Shown: piece after piece, positions 33,356 to 40,918 of the stretch
Numbering within the stretch: position 1 is the first letter of the stretch
Layout: every line of letters begins with the position of its first letter
From: Brevibacterium sp.
Lineage (GTDB): Bacteria; Actinomycetota; Actinomycetes; Actinomycetales; Brevibacteriaceae
Reading direction: 5' to 3'
Assembly (NCBI RefSeq): GCF_031179145.1
Contig: NZ_JAPSIB010000012.1
Coordinates: 1 to 64,000, forward strand
Length of the DNA stretch: 64,000 bases
Position numbers and translations under genes: made by a program
The notes under the pieces: model-generated
Told to the model about the DNA's origin: nothing
What the model saw: only the letters and a program-made list of their open reading frames with translations
Database searches by the model: none

Positions 33356-34216
33356 ATGAGCGACGTTCCACCGAGGCCGCGAATTCGTCCCGCGACCAGC
33401 GATGACTGGCATCGGGACCGAACAGAACGATCAGGCCACGACGTGCCGCAGGGCCGGGATTCCGCGCCGAGCGGGGCGGAGTTCGACGACTCGACCTATT
33501 ACGAGTACATGCAGCGGCACACCGGCGACTTCCCCGTCTCCCGCACTCGCACCGCGCTGGCAGCTCCCTACACTCCGCAGTCGGACACCGGGCCCGCCGG
33601 CGCCCCGGGCAGTGTTCCCCCCGAGCTCGCGCACTCGGCCCCGCCGTCGAAGAAGCGGACGGGCCTCAAGGTCGTCACGGTCATCGTCTCCATCGTCATC
33701 GTCCTGGCCCTGCTGGCCTTCTTCGGTGTGAGGTGGCTGGCTCCATCGACGGGCACCATCCCGGTCGACGTCAACGGCAGCGAAGGCCAAACGGCCTCCC
33801 CTTCCCCGTCCGAGGTGCTGATCCAGCCGAGCGCGAGCCCCGCGGAGCAGTTGGCCGGGTATGCCGATGACGGCGCGAAGAAGGCGACGGACCTCGAGGG
33901 CAGCTGGGTGACCCAGCTGAGCGCGAAGAAGTCGGGGATGCAGGCCGACGGGAAATCGTGGTCGGCGCAGGACATCCTCAACGAGTACGAAGCCAACCGC
34001 GTCAAGTATCCCGGCGCGATCCTCATCCGCAGCGGCGACTGGGGCTCGTACAAGGACGGCGGGTATCTCGTCACCGTCATCGACACGCCCTATCGCACCC
34101 CCGATCAAGCACTCGACCAGTGCCGGTCCTGGGGCCTCGACCGCGATCACTGCCTGGCCAAGCGCCTGGTCAAGGATGGCAGCCACGAGAACAACAGCGC
34201 TTACCTCGACGGCTGA
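33356..34216 (+). CDS. Single-pass membrane protein with conserved extracellular C-terminal domain
   Basis: 286 residues. A cytoplasmic Pro/Arg/Ser-rich region (1-100) is followed by one membrane helix (VVTVIVSIVIVLALLAFFGV, about 105-124), a Ser/Pro linker, and an extracellular domain (~180-275). The domain has the pattern GSWVTQLSAKK...ILNEYEANRVKYPGAILIRSGDW...YLVTVIDTPY...CRSWGLDRDHCLAKRL. I know similar WVxQL...SGDW...WC...DDC-type modules at the C-termini of other actinobacterial membrane proteins; their role is unknown. GGAGGACCG precedes the ATG. The 3' end overlaps the convergent GntR gene by 16 bases. Confidence 0.75.
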   Translation: MSDVPPRPRIRPATSDDWHRDRTERSGHDVPQGRDSAPSGAEFDDSTYYEYMQRHTGDFPVSRTRTALAAPYTPQSDTGPAGAPGSVPPELAHSAPPSKKRTGLKVVTVIVSIVIVLALLAFFGVRWLAPSTGTIPVDVNGSEGQTASPSPSEVLIQPSASPAEQLAGYADDGAKKATDLEGSWVTQLSAKKSGMQADGKSWSAQDILNEYEANRVKYPGAILIRSGDWGSYKDGGYLVTVIDTPYRTPDQALDQCRSWGLDRDHCLAKRLVKDGSHENNSAYLDG

Positions 34217-35031
34217 GGAGCTGGGCGGGGAGCCTTCCGTGAGAGCACCGAGGTCACTCGCAGCCGTGAGCTGTTGATCCAGACGTCCGAGTACTCGACT
34301 GCCCGGCCATCGCCGAGGTAGCTGACCTGCTGCAGGTACTGCACCGGGCTGCCCACTGCGACCTGCAGCGCCGAGGCGACCGCCTCGTCGGCAGCCTCGG
34401 CGATGAAAGTGCGCCGTGCGGTGGCGACGCTCAGGTCGAACTCCGTCTCCAGGGTCCCGAACAGGCTCGCCGACGTGAAGTCCGTCGTTTCGATCCCCGG
34501 CGCCAGATCCGCCCTGACGATGTTGACGAGGTAGGCGACGGGACCGTCGGCCGTGGCCCGAATGCGCTCGAGGTGCAGGACTTCGCTCTGCGGCGCGATG
34601 TCGAGCAGGGCCGCGACAGGTCGCGGAGCGATGGTCAGACGGCAGTCCTCGACGATCACGTCCGTGACGATTCCCCGGGCGGAGAAGTCTTCGGACAGGG
34701 TCGTGAGTTCCTGCGCAAGCGCCGGTTCCAACTCGGCGGCGGTGACGAAGGTTCCCTTCCCGCGGATCTGCACCAGCAAGCCCTCGGCGATGAGGGTCCG
34801 CAGCGCCCGGCGCAACGTACCGCGGCTGACTCCGAGGTCTTCGGCCAGTTCGGGCTCGGGCTTGAGCCGGTAGTGGACCGGCCACTCCCCCGCGCCGATG
34901 CGGTCGCGGATCGCCTCGGCGATCTGCACATGCAGGGGCACCGGTGTCGAACGGTCCAAGCGTGAGGAAACCCCTTTGCCCTCGATGCCGGTCACGTCAT
35001 TCTCCATTCTTGTCTCCGTTTGTCTACTCAT
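34201..35031 (-). CDS. GntR-family regulator, HutC/UTRA type
   Basis: 276 residues. The winged helix-turn-helix (about 30-95) contains PLHVQIAEAIRDRI, LAEDLGVSRGTLRRALRTL and IRGKGTFVT. The UTRA effector domain (~115-260) follows, with LHLERIRATADGPVAYL and VQYLQQVSYLGDGRAVEYSDVW. UTRA regulators usually sense sugars or their phosphates. It diverges from the nucleoside/ribose operon and is the likely controller of the palindrome at 35164-35177. An internal ATG 8 codons in (35005-35007), with CGGAG upstream, is an equally good start. Confidence 0.88.
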   Translation of the reverse strand: MSRQTETRMENDVTGIEGKGVSSRLDRSTPVPLHVQIAEAIRDRIGAGEWPVHYRLKPEPELAEDLGVSRGTLRRALRTLIAEGLLVQIRGKGTFVTAAELEPALAQELTTLSEDFSARGIVTDVIVEDCRLTIAPRPVAALLDIAPQSEVLHLERIRATADGPVAYLVNIVRADLAPGIETTDFTSASLFGTLETEFDLSVATARRTFIAEAADEAVASALQVAVGSPVQYLQQVSYLGDGRAVEYSDVWINSSRLRVTSVLSRKAPRPAPQPSR

Positions 35032-35121
35032 TCCGCCGGGTCTCCTCGCCTGCCGCTCAGTCTACTCAGCAGTCACCTGAGGCCGGTGAATGCTGGGCGA
35101 AGGACCGTCCGGAGCGCGTTG

Positions 35122-35177
35122 TTGACAGGAATCTCGGCAGGCCCTAAGTTCTCCTATTGTAGTGGACATATATGTAC
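35122..35177 (+). promoter_or_regulatory. Promoter and GntR-type operator of the nucleoside/ribose operon
   Basis: TTGACA (35122-35127), 17 bases, then TAAGTT (35145-35150): a near-consensus sigma-A promoter. Just downstream, GGACATATATGTAC (35164-35177) contains the perfect 10-base palindrome ACATATATGT and overlaps the expected transcript start region. This is a standard repressor placement, and the divergent GntR/UTRA protein is the candidate. Confidence 0.7.
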
Positions 35178-35190
35178 ATGAGGAGGCCCG

Positions 35191-36111
35191 GTGAACATCG
35201 CTGTAGTCGGTAGCTACGGAGTGGGTGTCACGATGCGCACTGCGCGTGTTCCCGATCCTGGGGAGACGATCTCGGGCGGCGAGCTGAGCACCGGTCACGG
35301 CGGCAAGGGCTCGAATCAGGCCGTCGCAGCGAGCCGCCTCGGCGCCCGGGTCTCGTTCCTCACCGCCGTCGGCGATGACGCCGCGGCGTCCTCGGCGATC
35401 GAGCTGTGGGAGGACGAAGGGATCGACGCCTCGGGCGTCGTCCGGATCCCGGGCGCGGCCACGATGACGGGGATCATCCTCCTCGAATCCTCTGCCGAGA
35501 ACCGCATCATCATCGCCCCGGGAGCGCTCGATTCCCTGAGCGCTGCGGACGTTGCCGCGCGGGAAGCCGACATCGCCGCTGCCGACGCCCTGATCGTCTG
35601 TCTCGAGATTCCGCTCGACGCCGCTCGCGAGGCGCTGCGGATCGCCCGCGGCGCCGGCATCCTCACCGTCCTCAATCCCGCACCGGCGCGCGAGATCCCC
35701 GCCGAGATGCTCCGCGACGTCGACATCCTCACCCCCAACCTCACCGAGGCTCAGGTGCTGACCGGGGACCACGCCGCCTCGGCGCCCGAACTGGTCGAGC
35801 GCCTACAGGAGCTCACGGGGTCCCGCGTCGTCCTCACGATGGGTGATCAGGGCAGCCTCGTCGCCGACGACTCAGGCGTCCACCGGATCGATCCGGTGAC
35901 CCCCGAACACGTGGTCGACACCACCGGGGCGGGCGACTCGTTCACGGCCGCGATCACGGTCGCCGTCCTCGAGGGCGACTCGCTGCACGCTGCCGCCGCC
36001 CGCGCGGCCTCCGTCGGCGCCCACGTGGTCGCTCGGCACGAAGTCATCCCCGCTCTTCCGCACCGCTCCGAGCTCGACCAGGATCTCTGGCCGCCGCTCC
36101 CACCCACCTGA
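35191..36111 (+). CDS. Ribokinase (PfkB family)
   Basis: 306 residues. The N-terminal signature is GGKGSNQAVAASRLGA (37-52) and the C-terminal one DTTGAGDSFTAA with catalytic base Asp249. The Gly-Gly-Lys-Gly-Ser-Asn-Gln-Ala form is typical of true ribokinases, which make ribose 5-phosphate. As the first gene before a DeoC-like aldolase, a nucleoside hydrolase and a transporter, it would process the ribose released from nucleosides. The start is a GTG with AGGAGG 5-10 bases upstream. The palindrome in the leader suggests control by the divergent GntR protein. Confidence 0.88.
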   Translation: MNIAVVGSYGVGVTMRTARVPDPGETISGGELSTGHGGKGSNQAVAASRLGARVSFLTAVGDDAAASSAIELWEDEGIDASGVVRIPGAATMTGIILLESSAENRIIIAPGALDSLSAADVAAREADIAAADALIVCLEIPLDAAREALRIARGAGILTVLNPAPAREIPAEMLRDVDILTPNLTEAQVLTGDHAASAPELVERLQELTGSRVVLTMGDQGSLVADDSGVHRIDPVTPEHVVDTTGAGDSFTAAITVAVLEGDSLHAAAARAASVGAHVVARHEVIPALPHRSELDQDLWPPLPPT

Positions 36112-36144
36112 TCCACCACACAGCCGACAGAAAGCAGAGCATCA

Positions 36145-36846
36145 ATGACCCGCCCCGACTTCCGCAGCATGCAGGCCCGCGAACTCGCACCGTTCATCCA
36201 GCACACCAAGATCGCAACCGGCATCACCCGAGACGAGATCGTCGCCCACGCCGAGGAGGCCGCTGAGTACGGCTTCGGCGCGGCCATGGTCCCCGGCTCC
36301 TGGGTGAAGACGGTCGCCGAGGTGCTCGCCGGCACGGGTGTGCCCGTGGCCTCAGCCCTCGACTTCCCCACCGTCGGAGTGACGACGAGCGCGGGCAAGG
36401 CCGCTGAGGCTGCCGAGCTCGTCCGCCTCGGCGCCGGCCAGATCGACATCGGCGTCCAGATCGGCTGGCTCAAGAGCGGGGACTTCGACGCCTTCCGCGA
36501 CGACATCGCCGGAGTCGTGGACGCCGCGGGCGTGCCGATCAAGGTCATGCTCGAACTGCCGCTGCTCACCGAAGCGGAGCGTGAAGCCGCCGTGGAGCTG
36601 AGCATCGAGGCCGGTGCGAAGTACCTCAAGAACGCCAGCAGCGGGCAGATCGAAACGGCCAGCCCGGCCAACATCCGCTTCCTCGTCGAGCGGGCCCCCG
36701 AAGGCGTCCTCGTCAAGGCCTCCGGTTCGATCAAGGGCTACGAGCAGACGATCGAACTCCTCGAGGCCGGAGCCGCCTGCGTCGGCACCAGCGCCGGCAT
36801 CGAGATCGTCACCGACACCTCGAACGAGACCACCAGCAGCTACTGA
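36145..36846 (+). CDS. deoC: Deoxyribose-phosphate aldolase-like protein (DeoC family)
   Basis: 233 residues, a class I aldolase TIM barrel. The catalytic triad of DERA is present: Asp101 in GAGQIDIGV, Schiff-base Lys162 and Lys191 in VKASGSI. The motif around the Schiff-base lysine reads KNASSG instead of KTSTGF, so it belongs to a divergent branch and its substrate may differ from deoxyribose 5-phosphate. In this operon, cleavage of a (deoxy)ribose phosphate to glyceraldehyde 3-phosphate and acetaldehyde is the simplest role. Confidence 0.8.
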   Translation: MTRPDFRSMQARELAPFIQHTKIATGITRDEIVAHAEEAAEYGFGAAMVPGSWVKTVAEVLAGTGVPVASALDFPTVGVTTSAGKAAEAAELVRLGAGQIDIGVQIGWLKSGDFDAFRDDIAGVVDAAGVPIKVMLELPLLTEAEREAAVELSIEAGAKYLKNASSGQIETASPANIRFLVERAPEGVLVKASGSIKGYEQTIELLEAGAACVGTSAGIEIVTDTSNETTSSY

Positions 36847-36891
36847 CTGCCTCCCGCGCCCTCACCGCAGAGGGATGGAAAGGACACACCC

Positions 36892-37860
36892 ATGACACGT
36901 CGACTCATCCTCGACACCGACACCGCCCAGGACGACTGCGTCGCCCTGCTCGTGGCTCTGCTCGACTCCCGGGCCAGCCTTGAGGCCATCACGATGGTCG
37001 CCGGCAACGTCGGCTTCGACCGCCAGGTCCACAATGCCTTCCTGACGCTGGCCGCGACCGGTCACCTCGGCGAAGTTCCCGTCCATCTCGGCTGCGAACG
37101 ACCACTGGTGCGCGAGTGGGTGTCGGCCGAGAACGTCCACGGAGACGGAGTCGGGGGAATGAGCATCGATCTGGGTGACTGCGGCCCCGAGGCCGAGCAC
37201 GGTGTCGATGCCCTCATCCGCATCGTCAACGACAATCCCGGTGAGATCGACATCGTCGCGATCGGGCCCCTGACCAATGTCGCGATGGCCGCGGTCAAGG
37301 ACGCCGACTTCGCGAAGAACGTGCGGTCCCTGGTGATCATGGGCGGGTCCAACAACGGGCGCGGGAACATCACGGCCGCCGCCGAATTCAACTTCTACGT
37401 CGACCCCGAGGCGGCCGCCACGGTCTTCGCCGCCGGCTTCGACATCACCGTCGTGCCGTGGGCACCGCTGACGCTCAACGACGCCGTGTTCGGCGCGGAC
37501 CGGCTCGAGCAGATCGCGACGATCGACACCCCGCTGGCGCGGTTCTTCATGAAGGTGTGCGCCGCGACCCTCGAATTCGACGAAGCGGTGGGCATCCCCG
37601 GCACCACCCACCCGGACTCGCTGTCCGTCGCCGTGCTGCTGGATCCCGAACTCGTCATCGCCGCGGCCGACTACAACGTGCAGATCGAGACCGGCTCGGA
37701 GCTGACCCGCGGTTACTCGGCGATGTCCTGGGGCGTCCACGACCTCGAACCGAATGCCCGCGTCATCGAGGCCGTCGACGGCCAGGCGTTCTTCGACCTC
37801 ATCTGCTCCATCCTCTCCACCGAGGTGAGCCCGCAGCGCGCGATCGCAGGCCTCCAGTGA
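36892..37860 (+). CDS. Nucleoside hydrolase (inosine-uridine preferring family)
   Basis: 322 residues. The calcium-binding N-terminal motif reads DTDTAQDD (8-15); the usual form is DTDxGxDD, so Gly is replaced by Ala while the Asp ligands are kept. VHGDGVGG, AIGPLTNVAMA and the EFNFYVDPEAAATVF segment are family marks. It hydrolyses ribonucleosides to base and ribose in the cytoplasm. GGAAAGGA precedes the ATG. The stop overlaps the start of the MFS gene (GTGA), tying import and hydrolysis together. Confidence 0.88.
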   Translation: MTRRLILDTDTAQDDCVALLVALLDSRASLEAITMVAGNVGFDRQVHNAFLTLAATGHLGEVPVHLGCERPLVREWVSAENVHGDGVGGMSIDLGDCGPEAEHGVDALIRIVNDNPGEIDIVAIGPLTNVAMAAVKDADFAKNVRSLVIMGGSNNGRGNITAAAEFNFYVDPEAAATVFAAGFDITVVPWAPLTLNDAVFGADRLEQIATIDTPLARFFMKVCAATLEFDEAVGIPGTTHPDSLSVAVLLDPELVIAAADYNVQIETGSELTRGYSAMSWGVHDLEPNARVIEAVDGQAFFDLICSILSTEVSPQRAIAGLQ

Positions 37861-39290
37861 GCGGCGCAGGTTCCTCCGGGGGCGCAGGGCCGGCTGTGAG
37901 CACCTCCAGCGTCGAGTCGAAGCATGAGATCCGCCCGCCACTGGTGCTGACCGCCCTCGTCATCGCCGTGGCGAGCTTCCAGCTCAATGCGACGATGCTG
38001 GCCCCGGCCATCGGCGTCATGGCCGAAGAGCTCGACACCGACATCGCCACGATCGGTCTCTCGGCAACGGTCTTCTCCTTCGTCACGGCTGTGGCCGGCC
38101 TGTTCTGGCCTCCGCTCAGCGACATCATCGGGCGGAAGAAGGCCCTGGTGATCTCCACCGGGATCCTCACCCTCGGCAGCCTGGTCGCGATGCTCGCGGT
38201 CAACGTGCCGATGCTCATGGTCGGCCGCGCCATGCAGGGAGCCTGCGGGGCGACCTTCGCGCTCTCGTTCCTGGTCCTGCGCGAAATCGTCGACACGAAG
38301 CGGTTCGGTCGCTACGTCGGCATCATCACTGCGATCAACGCGGGTGTGGGCGGCGTCGACACACTGCTCGGAGGACTGATCGCGGACTGGATCGGTTTCC
38401 GCGGCATCTTCGGCCTCACCCTGGTTCTCGAGGTCCTCGCCTTCTTCATGCTGATCCGGTGGACGCCGGAAGTGCGGGCGCTGAAGAGCGGCCGCATGGA
38501 CTGGTGGGGAATCGGCGCCCTGACGATCGCTCTCGTCGGCATCAACCTCGGCCTCACCATGGCCTTCGCGCCCGGCGGTCTGGCCTCGTGGAAGACCTGG
38601 CTGGCCTTCGCGGTCGCGGTCGCAGCACTCATCGGATTCCGCATCGCAGAGGGACGGGTCGCCCATCCTCTCCTGCCGATCGAGGCGATCACCGACCGCG
38701 GGGTCTGGGGTCTGCTCCTGACGACATTCTGCACTCTGGCGTCGAGCTTCTCCGTGCTCGTCTTCGTCATCCCGGCTCTGACGCAGGATCCGCAGTCGGG
38801 ATTCGGGCTGAGCTCGACCGCCTCGGCGCTGCTCTTCCTCATGCCGTACTCGCTCCTGGGCTGGGCCAGCGCACCGTTCTTCGGAAGCCTGGCACCCCGT
38901 CTGGGCTACCGTCTGGTCCTGCGTGTCGGGCTGTTCGGCAGCCTGATCCTCACCGCGCTGATGGTCCTCGGCGTCGAGAACCAGATGACGCTGGCGCTCG
39001 TCGTGTTCTTCATGGGCGCGACGTATTCGGCGGCTGCCTCGTGTGCGCTCAACGGTCTGGGCATCATCTACGCGCCGGCCTCACACCCGGGCATTCTTCC
39101 GGGAATGAACTCGGCCGCGTTCAACTTCGGTGCCGCGGTCGGCATCGGCATGATGTCGGTCGTCATCGCGAACTCTCCGGGAATCGACGGCTACCGCAAC
39201 GCCCTGATCCTCGCGACCGTGCTCACCGGCCTGGCTCTCGCGTTCTCCTTCGTGCTGCCCGGCAAGGTCTCGGCCGAAGAGAAGGTGTAG
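37857..39290 (+). CDS. MFS transporter (DHA/14-TMS type) of the nucleoside operon
   Basis: 477 residues, fourteen predicted helices. Motif A follows helix 2 (DIIGRKKALV), and helix 4-5 reads GRAMQGACGATFALSFLVLREIV with a drug/H+ antiporter-like GxxxGxxxGG region (INAGVGGVDTLLGGL). By family it would be an efflux pump. By position, translationally coupled to a nucleoside hydrolase, it may instead move a nucleoside or base. A GTG at 37857 overlaps the previous stop. A second GTG at 37896 is possible, and frames further upstream run through the hydrolase gene and are not real. Confidence 0.82.
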   Translation: MSGAGSSGGAGPAVSTSSVESKHEIRPPLVLTALVIAVASFQLNATMLAPAIGVMAEELDTDIATIGLSATVFSFVTAVAGLFWPPLSDIIGRKKALVISTGILTLGSLVAMLAVNVPMLMVGRAMQGACGATFALSFLVLREIVDTKRFGRYVGIITAINAGVGGVDTLLGGLIADWIGFRGIFGLTLVLEVLAFFMLIRWTPEVRALKSGRMDWWGIGALTIALVGINLGLTMAFAPGGLASWKTWLAFAVAVAALIGFRIAEGRVAHPLLPIEAITDRGVWGLLLTTFCTLASSFSVLVFVIPALTQDPQSGFGLSSTASALLFLMPYSLLGWASAPFFGSLAPRLGYRLVLRVGLFGSLILTALMVLGVENQMTLALVVFFMGATYSAAASCALNGLGIIYAPASHPGILPGMNSAAFNFGAAVGIGMMSVVIANSPGIDGYRNALILATVLTGLALAFSFVLPGKVSAEEKV

Positions 39291-39337
39291 AGGCGGGGGC
39301 CGCGGCCGCGGTTTTCGGGATGCCGACGGGACGGCCC

Positions 39338-39486
39338 GGCAACCGTAATTCGCCCATGCGCCCGCAGCCGCCGAACGTATGACGCTCCGGCAGTTGCAGA
39401 TCGCCCCCGCGCCCGTCGGGCACCCCGTTGGCTTCGCTGAACGCCGCGGCAACTGCAATACGCCCCGTTGCGACGGGGCGTATTGC
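39338..39486. repeat. Array of three related units ending in a perfect hairpin
   Basis: GGCAACCGTAATTCGCCC (39338), GGCAGTTGCAGATCGCCC (39389) and GGCAACTGCAATACGCCC (39448) are related and in the same orientation. The last leads into a perfect 14-bp stem, GCAATACGCCCCGT (39455-39468) with its complement at 39473-39486 and a TGCG loop. A matching element lies at 40837-40868. The hairpin sits between convergent genes and may end both transcripts. The flank to about 39511 is also conserved in the second element. Confidence 0.8.
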
Positions 39487-39593
39487 GTCTGCACCGTCGT
39501 GGTGGCGAACAGCCCCCGTCGGCGTCACCTTCCGCCCGTCGACGTCGGCACAGAAGACGGCGGGCAAACAGCAATCTCAGGCGAACAGCCCGC

Positions 39594-40673
39594 TCAGGTC
39601 CACAGCTCACTCAGCGCCTCGGCGACTCTTCTGCCCTGGGCGAATCCGGCCCGAGCGGCCGTGGGCCGATAGGCGGCGTTCATCGCATTGGCCCCGAAGA
39701 GGTGCTCGTCGTCTTGATCCGGGAAAAGGGTGCGCACCTGACTGCCGCCCTCCTGTAGCTCCTCCGTCTGGCTGGCCAAGTCGGTGCGCCAATCTTTTGG
39801 GTGCAGTGAACGGCCACCAAAAGGGGCGAGAACCACGACGGTTCCACATCCCCGCGCCAATCCGGCGTTCTCGCCTCGCAGGTAGCCTCCGTCGATGAAG
39901 TGGTCATCGCCGATTCGATACGCAGGACCGCTCGAGCAACTCGCTGCGACGGCGTCGATGAGATCGATGCCGCTGTGGCGGTCGAAGACGGCTCCCTGCC
40001 CCGTGCGAGCGTTGACGGCGGTCACAGCGACCGTCCCGTCCGGCCAGGCATGGTTTGGCAGGCGGGACGAGACGATGTCTCTCCATCTGGATTGCCAGTC
40101 CTCGTCGGCGCGTTCGATGGCAGCCGCGCCGATCCGACGTCGGAAGACGCCCGCGTCGGCGGATTCGGAGACGAGCGAAAGCAGCGCGTCCAGATGCTCG
40201 TTCACCGTCCGAGCCACCGGCGCCCTCTCCGGCGGCTTGCGGACAGACGGTGACTCCCCAGTCGACCGCCCCGAATCCGGTGTCGCGTCGGCCGACTGGA
40301 CTGACGATCGTGTCGGCGTTCCTGCCTGAAGCTGCTTGGGCGGCGCTGCCACAGTGAGGGAATACAGCTCGGGCACAGCGGCGCCGGAGATCTGCGCGGC
40401 TGCGGTCGATCCGGCGGAGGTGCCGACGGTCAGATCAGCCCCGGTCAGATCCAATCCGGCGTCGAAGCAGCCCGCGAGCACGCCGATGAGCCAGGCGTTG
40501 CCTGTCGACCCACCGCCTCCGAGCACGAGCGCGCGACCATGCACGGCCTCGATTCGGGATGTCGCGTCGAGCGCCGGACGGCACGATGTGCCCTGCGCCA
40601 GGGCCGGGTCGTGGTGAGCGTGGAGCGGCGAGCAGGATGCCGCAGAATCGGCTTGAGGAGAATGTGCGTTCAT
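39594..40673 (-). CDS. Patatin-like phospholipase family protein
   Basis: 359 residues. The oxyanion loop LVLGGGGSTGNAWLIG (49-64) and nucleophile elbow VGTSAGS (Ser86) are followed by the catalytic Asp in HFIDGGYLRGENA. This is the Ser-Asp dyad of patatin acyl hydrolases. No signal peptide is visible. A poorly conserved Pro/Ser/Thr-rich insert lies at ~110-150. GAAAGG precedes the ATG at 40671-40673. A 19-codon frame with a strong ribosome-binding site lies 45 bases upstream, and palindromic elements bracket the gene on both sides. Substrate is unknown; lysophospholipid or acylglycerol is the usual guess for the family. Confidence 0.88.
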   Translation of the reverse strand: MNAHSPQADSAASCSPLHAHHDPALAQGTSCRPALDATSRIEAVHGRALVLGGGGSTGNAWLIGVLAGCFDAGLDLTGADLTVGTSAGSTAAAQISGAAVPELYSLTVAAPPKQLQAGTPTRSSVQSADATPDSGRSTGESPSVRKPPERAPVARTVNEHLDALLSLVSESADAGVFRRRIGAAAIERADEDWQSRWRDIVSSRLPNHAWPDGTVAVTAVNARTGQGAVFDRHSGIDLIDAVAASCSSGPAYRIGDDHFIDGGYLRGENAGLARGCGTVVVLAPFGGRSLHPKDWRTDLASQTEELQEGGSQVRTLFPDQDDEHLFGANAMNAAYRPTAARAGFAQGRRVAEALSELWT

Positions 40674-40701
40674 GGGAGTCGCCTTTCGAAAGTGCCTGAT
40701 C

Positions 40702-40793
40702 GGCGCTCCCGAGAGCGACTACTGCTGTCGCCCGATCGTGGACGGAGAGGGAGCGCCCACGGTGTACATTGCGGACATGGGTCTCACCTCCTG
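40702..40793 (-). promoter_or_regulatory. Attenuator-like leader of the patatin gene
   Basis: Read on the minus strand, GGCGCTCCC inside the short frame (40757-40749) is exactly complementary to GGGAGCGCC just after its stop codon (40710-40702). The second arm can instead close a local hairpin CGCTC-TCGG-GAGCG. The two structures exclude each other, and ribosomes on the short frame would decide between them. The Shine-Dalgarno sequence of the short frame is AGGAGGTGAG (40793-40784). Confidence 0.4.
40719..40778 (-). CDS. 19-residue leader frame upstream of the patatin gene
   Basis: MSAMYTVGAPSPSTIGRQQ, from an ATG with AGGAGGTGAG 5 bases upstream, one of the strongest ribosome-binding sites in the window, to a TAG at 40719-40721. 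It ends 45 bases before the patatin start. The peptide has no run of a single amino acid that would mark classical amino-acid attenuation. The strong initiation signal and the complementary segments around its stop argue for a translated regulatory leader. It could also be a chance frame. Confidence 0.4.
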   Translation of the reverse strand: MSAMYTVGAPSPSTIGRQQ

Positions 40794-40836
40794 ACAGAAG
40801 AATCACGATCGTCGTCAACTATACATCTCGACAGAT

Positions 40837-40868
40837 GCAGAACGCCCCGTTGCAACGGGGCGTTCTGC
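40837..40868. repeat. Perfect hairpin element, second copy; probable terminator of the E2 gene
   Basis: GCAGAACGCCCCGT (40837-40850), loop TGCA, and the exact complement (40855-40868). The 57 bases from 40836 match the element at 39454 at about 46 positions. Differences inside the stem occur as paired changes that keep base pairing. It lies 51 bases after the minus-strand E2 gene. Confidence 0.8.
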
Positions 40869-40918
40869 GTCTTCACCGCAGAGTTGGCGACCGGTCCATT
40901 CGCGGGGCCGCAGCCGAG

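Noticed and set aside
32988-33359. 123-codon frame with TAGCCT seven bases before its ATG and an ATGA overlap with the next gene
   Set aside because: It runs through a tandem repeat whose period is not a multiple of three and has a composition typical of non-coding GC-rich DNA. It may still mark a real promoter for the gene at 33356.
37458-37856. Longer N-terminus for the MFS transporter of the nucleoside operon
   Set aside because: This part overlaps the nucleoside hydrolase gene out of frame and is Arg-rich shadow sequence. The GTG overlapping the hydrolase stop fits better.
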